14,510 nucleotides of DNA from an uncultured Porphyromonadaceae bacterium (GTDB lineage Bacteria; Bacteroidota; Bacteroidia; Bacteroidales; Muribaculaceae). This document shows, one piece after another, positions 14,441-14,510 of this stretch. Made by a program: the position numbers and the translations under genes. The notes under the pieces were generated by a model. The model was not told the origin of the DNA. It made no database searches and saw only the letters and a program-made list of their open reading frames with translations. Position 1 is the first letter of the stretch, and each line of letters begins with the position of its first letter. Location: assembly GCA_900540625.1 (NCBI GenBank), contig UQGP01000050.1, positions 1 to 14,510 of the forward strand, given 5' to 3'.

Positions 14441-14510
14441 ATGAACAAGGAAACTCAGGGCAACCGCATCAAATTATGGCCGAGGCAAGGATTTCACGAA
14501 GGTAATCTTG
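14441..14510 (+). CDS. Start of an unidentified gene, cut by the window end
   Basis: An ATG at 14441 opens a frame that stays open for 23 codons to the window end, reading MNKETQGNRIKLWPRQGFH and on. The upstream -7 box and the lack of any stop support a real start, but the fragment is too short to identify. Its place directly after the decayed gene and stem structure makes an accessory or phage-related gene possible. The mix of basic and aromatic residues suggests a cytoplasmic protein rather than an exported one. Confidence 0.5.
   Translation, partial: MNKETQGNRIKLWPRQGFHEGNL

Overview
This window looks like ordinary chromosome from a Bacteroidales bacterium. The clearest marker is a promoter with the Bacteroidetes -33/-7 form (TTTG, 20 bp, TACCTTTG) ahead of the lrgAB pair; start codons mostly lack strong Shine-Dalgarno sequences. 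The gene families (NspC-type polyamine decarboxylase, DUF1015, DUF4250, bacteroidal BioB and PurA) fit the same group. Base composition is intermediate, and a gut family such as Muribaculaceae is possible, but genus cannot be read from the sequence.

Layout. From 135 to 6690 every gene is on the minus strand: radA (DNA repair ATPase), a TrmH/SpoU-family RNA methyltransferase, bioB (biotin synthase), a small secreted protein built from 22-residue repeats, a DUF1015 protein, and purA. A 299-bp divergent region separates purA from the plus-strand pair lrgA-lrgB. This pair converges on a minus-strand radC-like gene whose start overlaps the end of a family 2 glycosyltransferase gene. Next, still on the minus strand, come nspC (carboxynorspermidine decarboxylase) and a two-gene unit of DUF4250 followed by a UvrD/PcrA helicase. 

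The right end (about 13.8 kb onward) differs. It holds one plus-strand reading frame that is open but for two in-frame stops (TAA and TGA), which I read as a decayed, possibly phage-derived gene. A nested stem structure follows directly, then a Bacteroidales-type -7 box and the first codons of another plus-strand gene that leaves the window. This is the only part that looks like accessory DNA.

Functionally this is a mixed housekeeping segment: genome maintenance (radA, helicase, radC-like), RNA modification, cofactor and nucleotide synthesis (bioB, purA), polyamine synthesis (nspC), and envelope functions (lrgAB, glycosyltransferase). I found no CRISPR array, tRNA, rRNA, riboswitch or intact insertion sequence, and no convincing new multi-gene system. 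The items most worth a second look are the repeat protein, the decayed gene with its downstream stem structure, and the tight DUF4250-helicase pairing.
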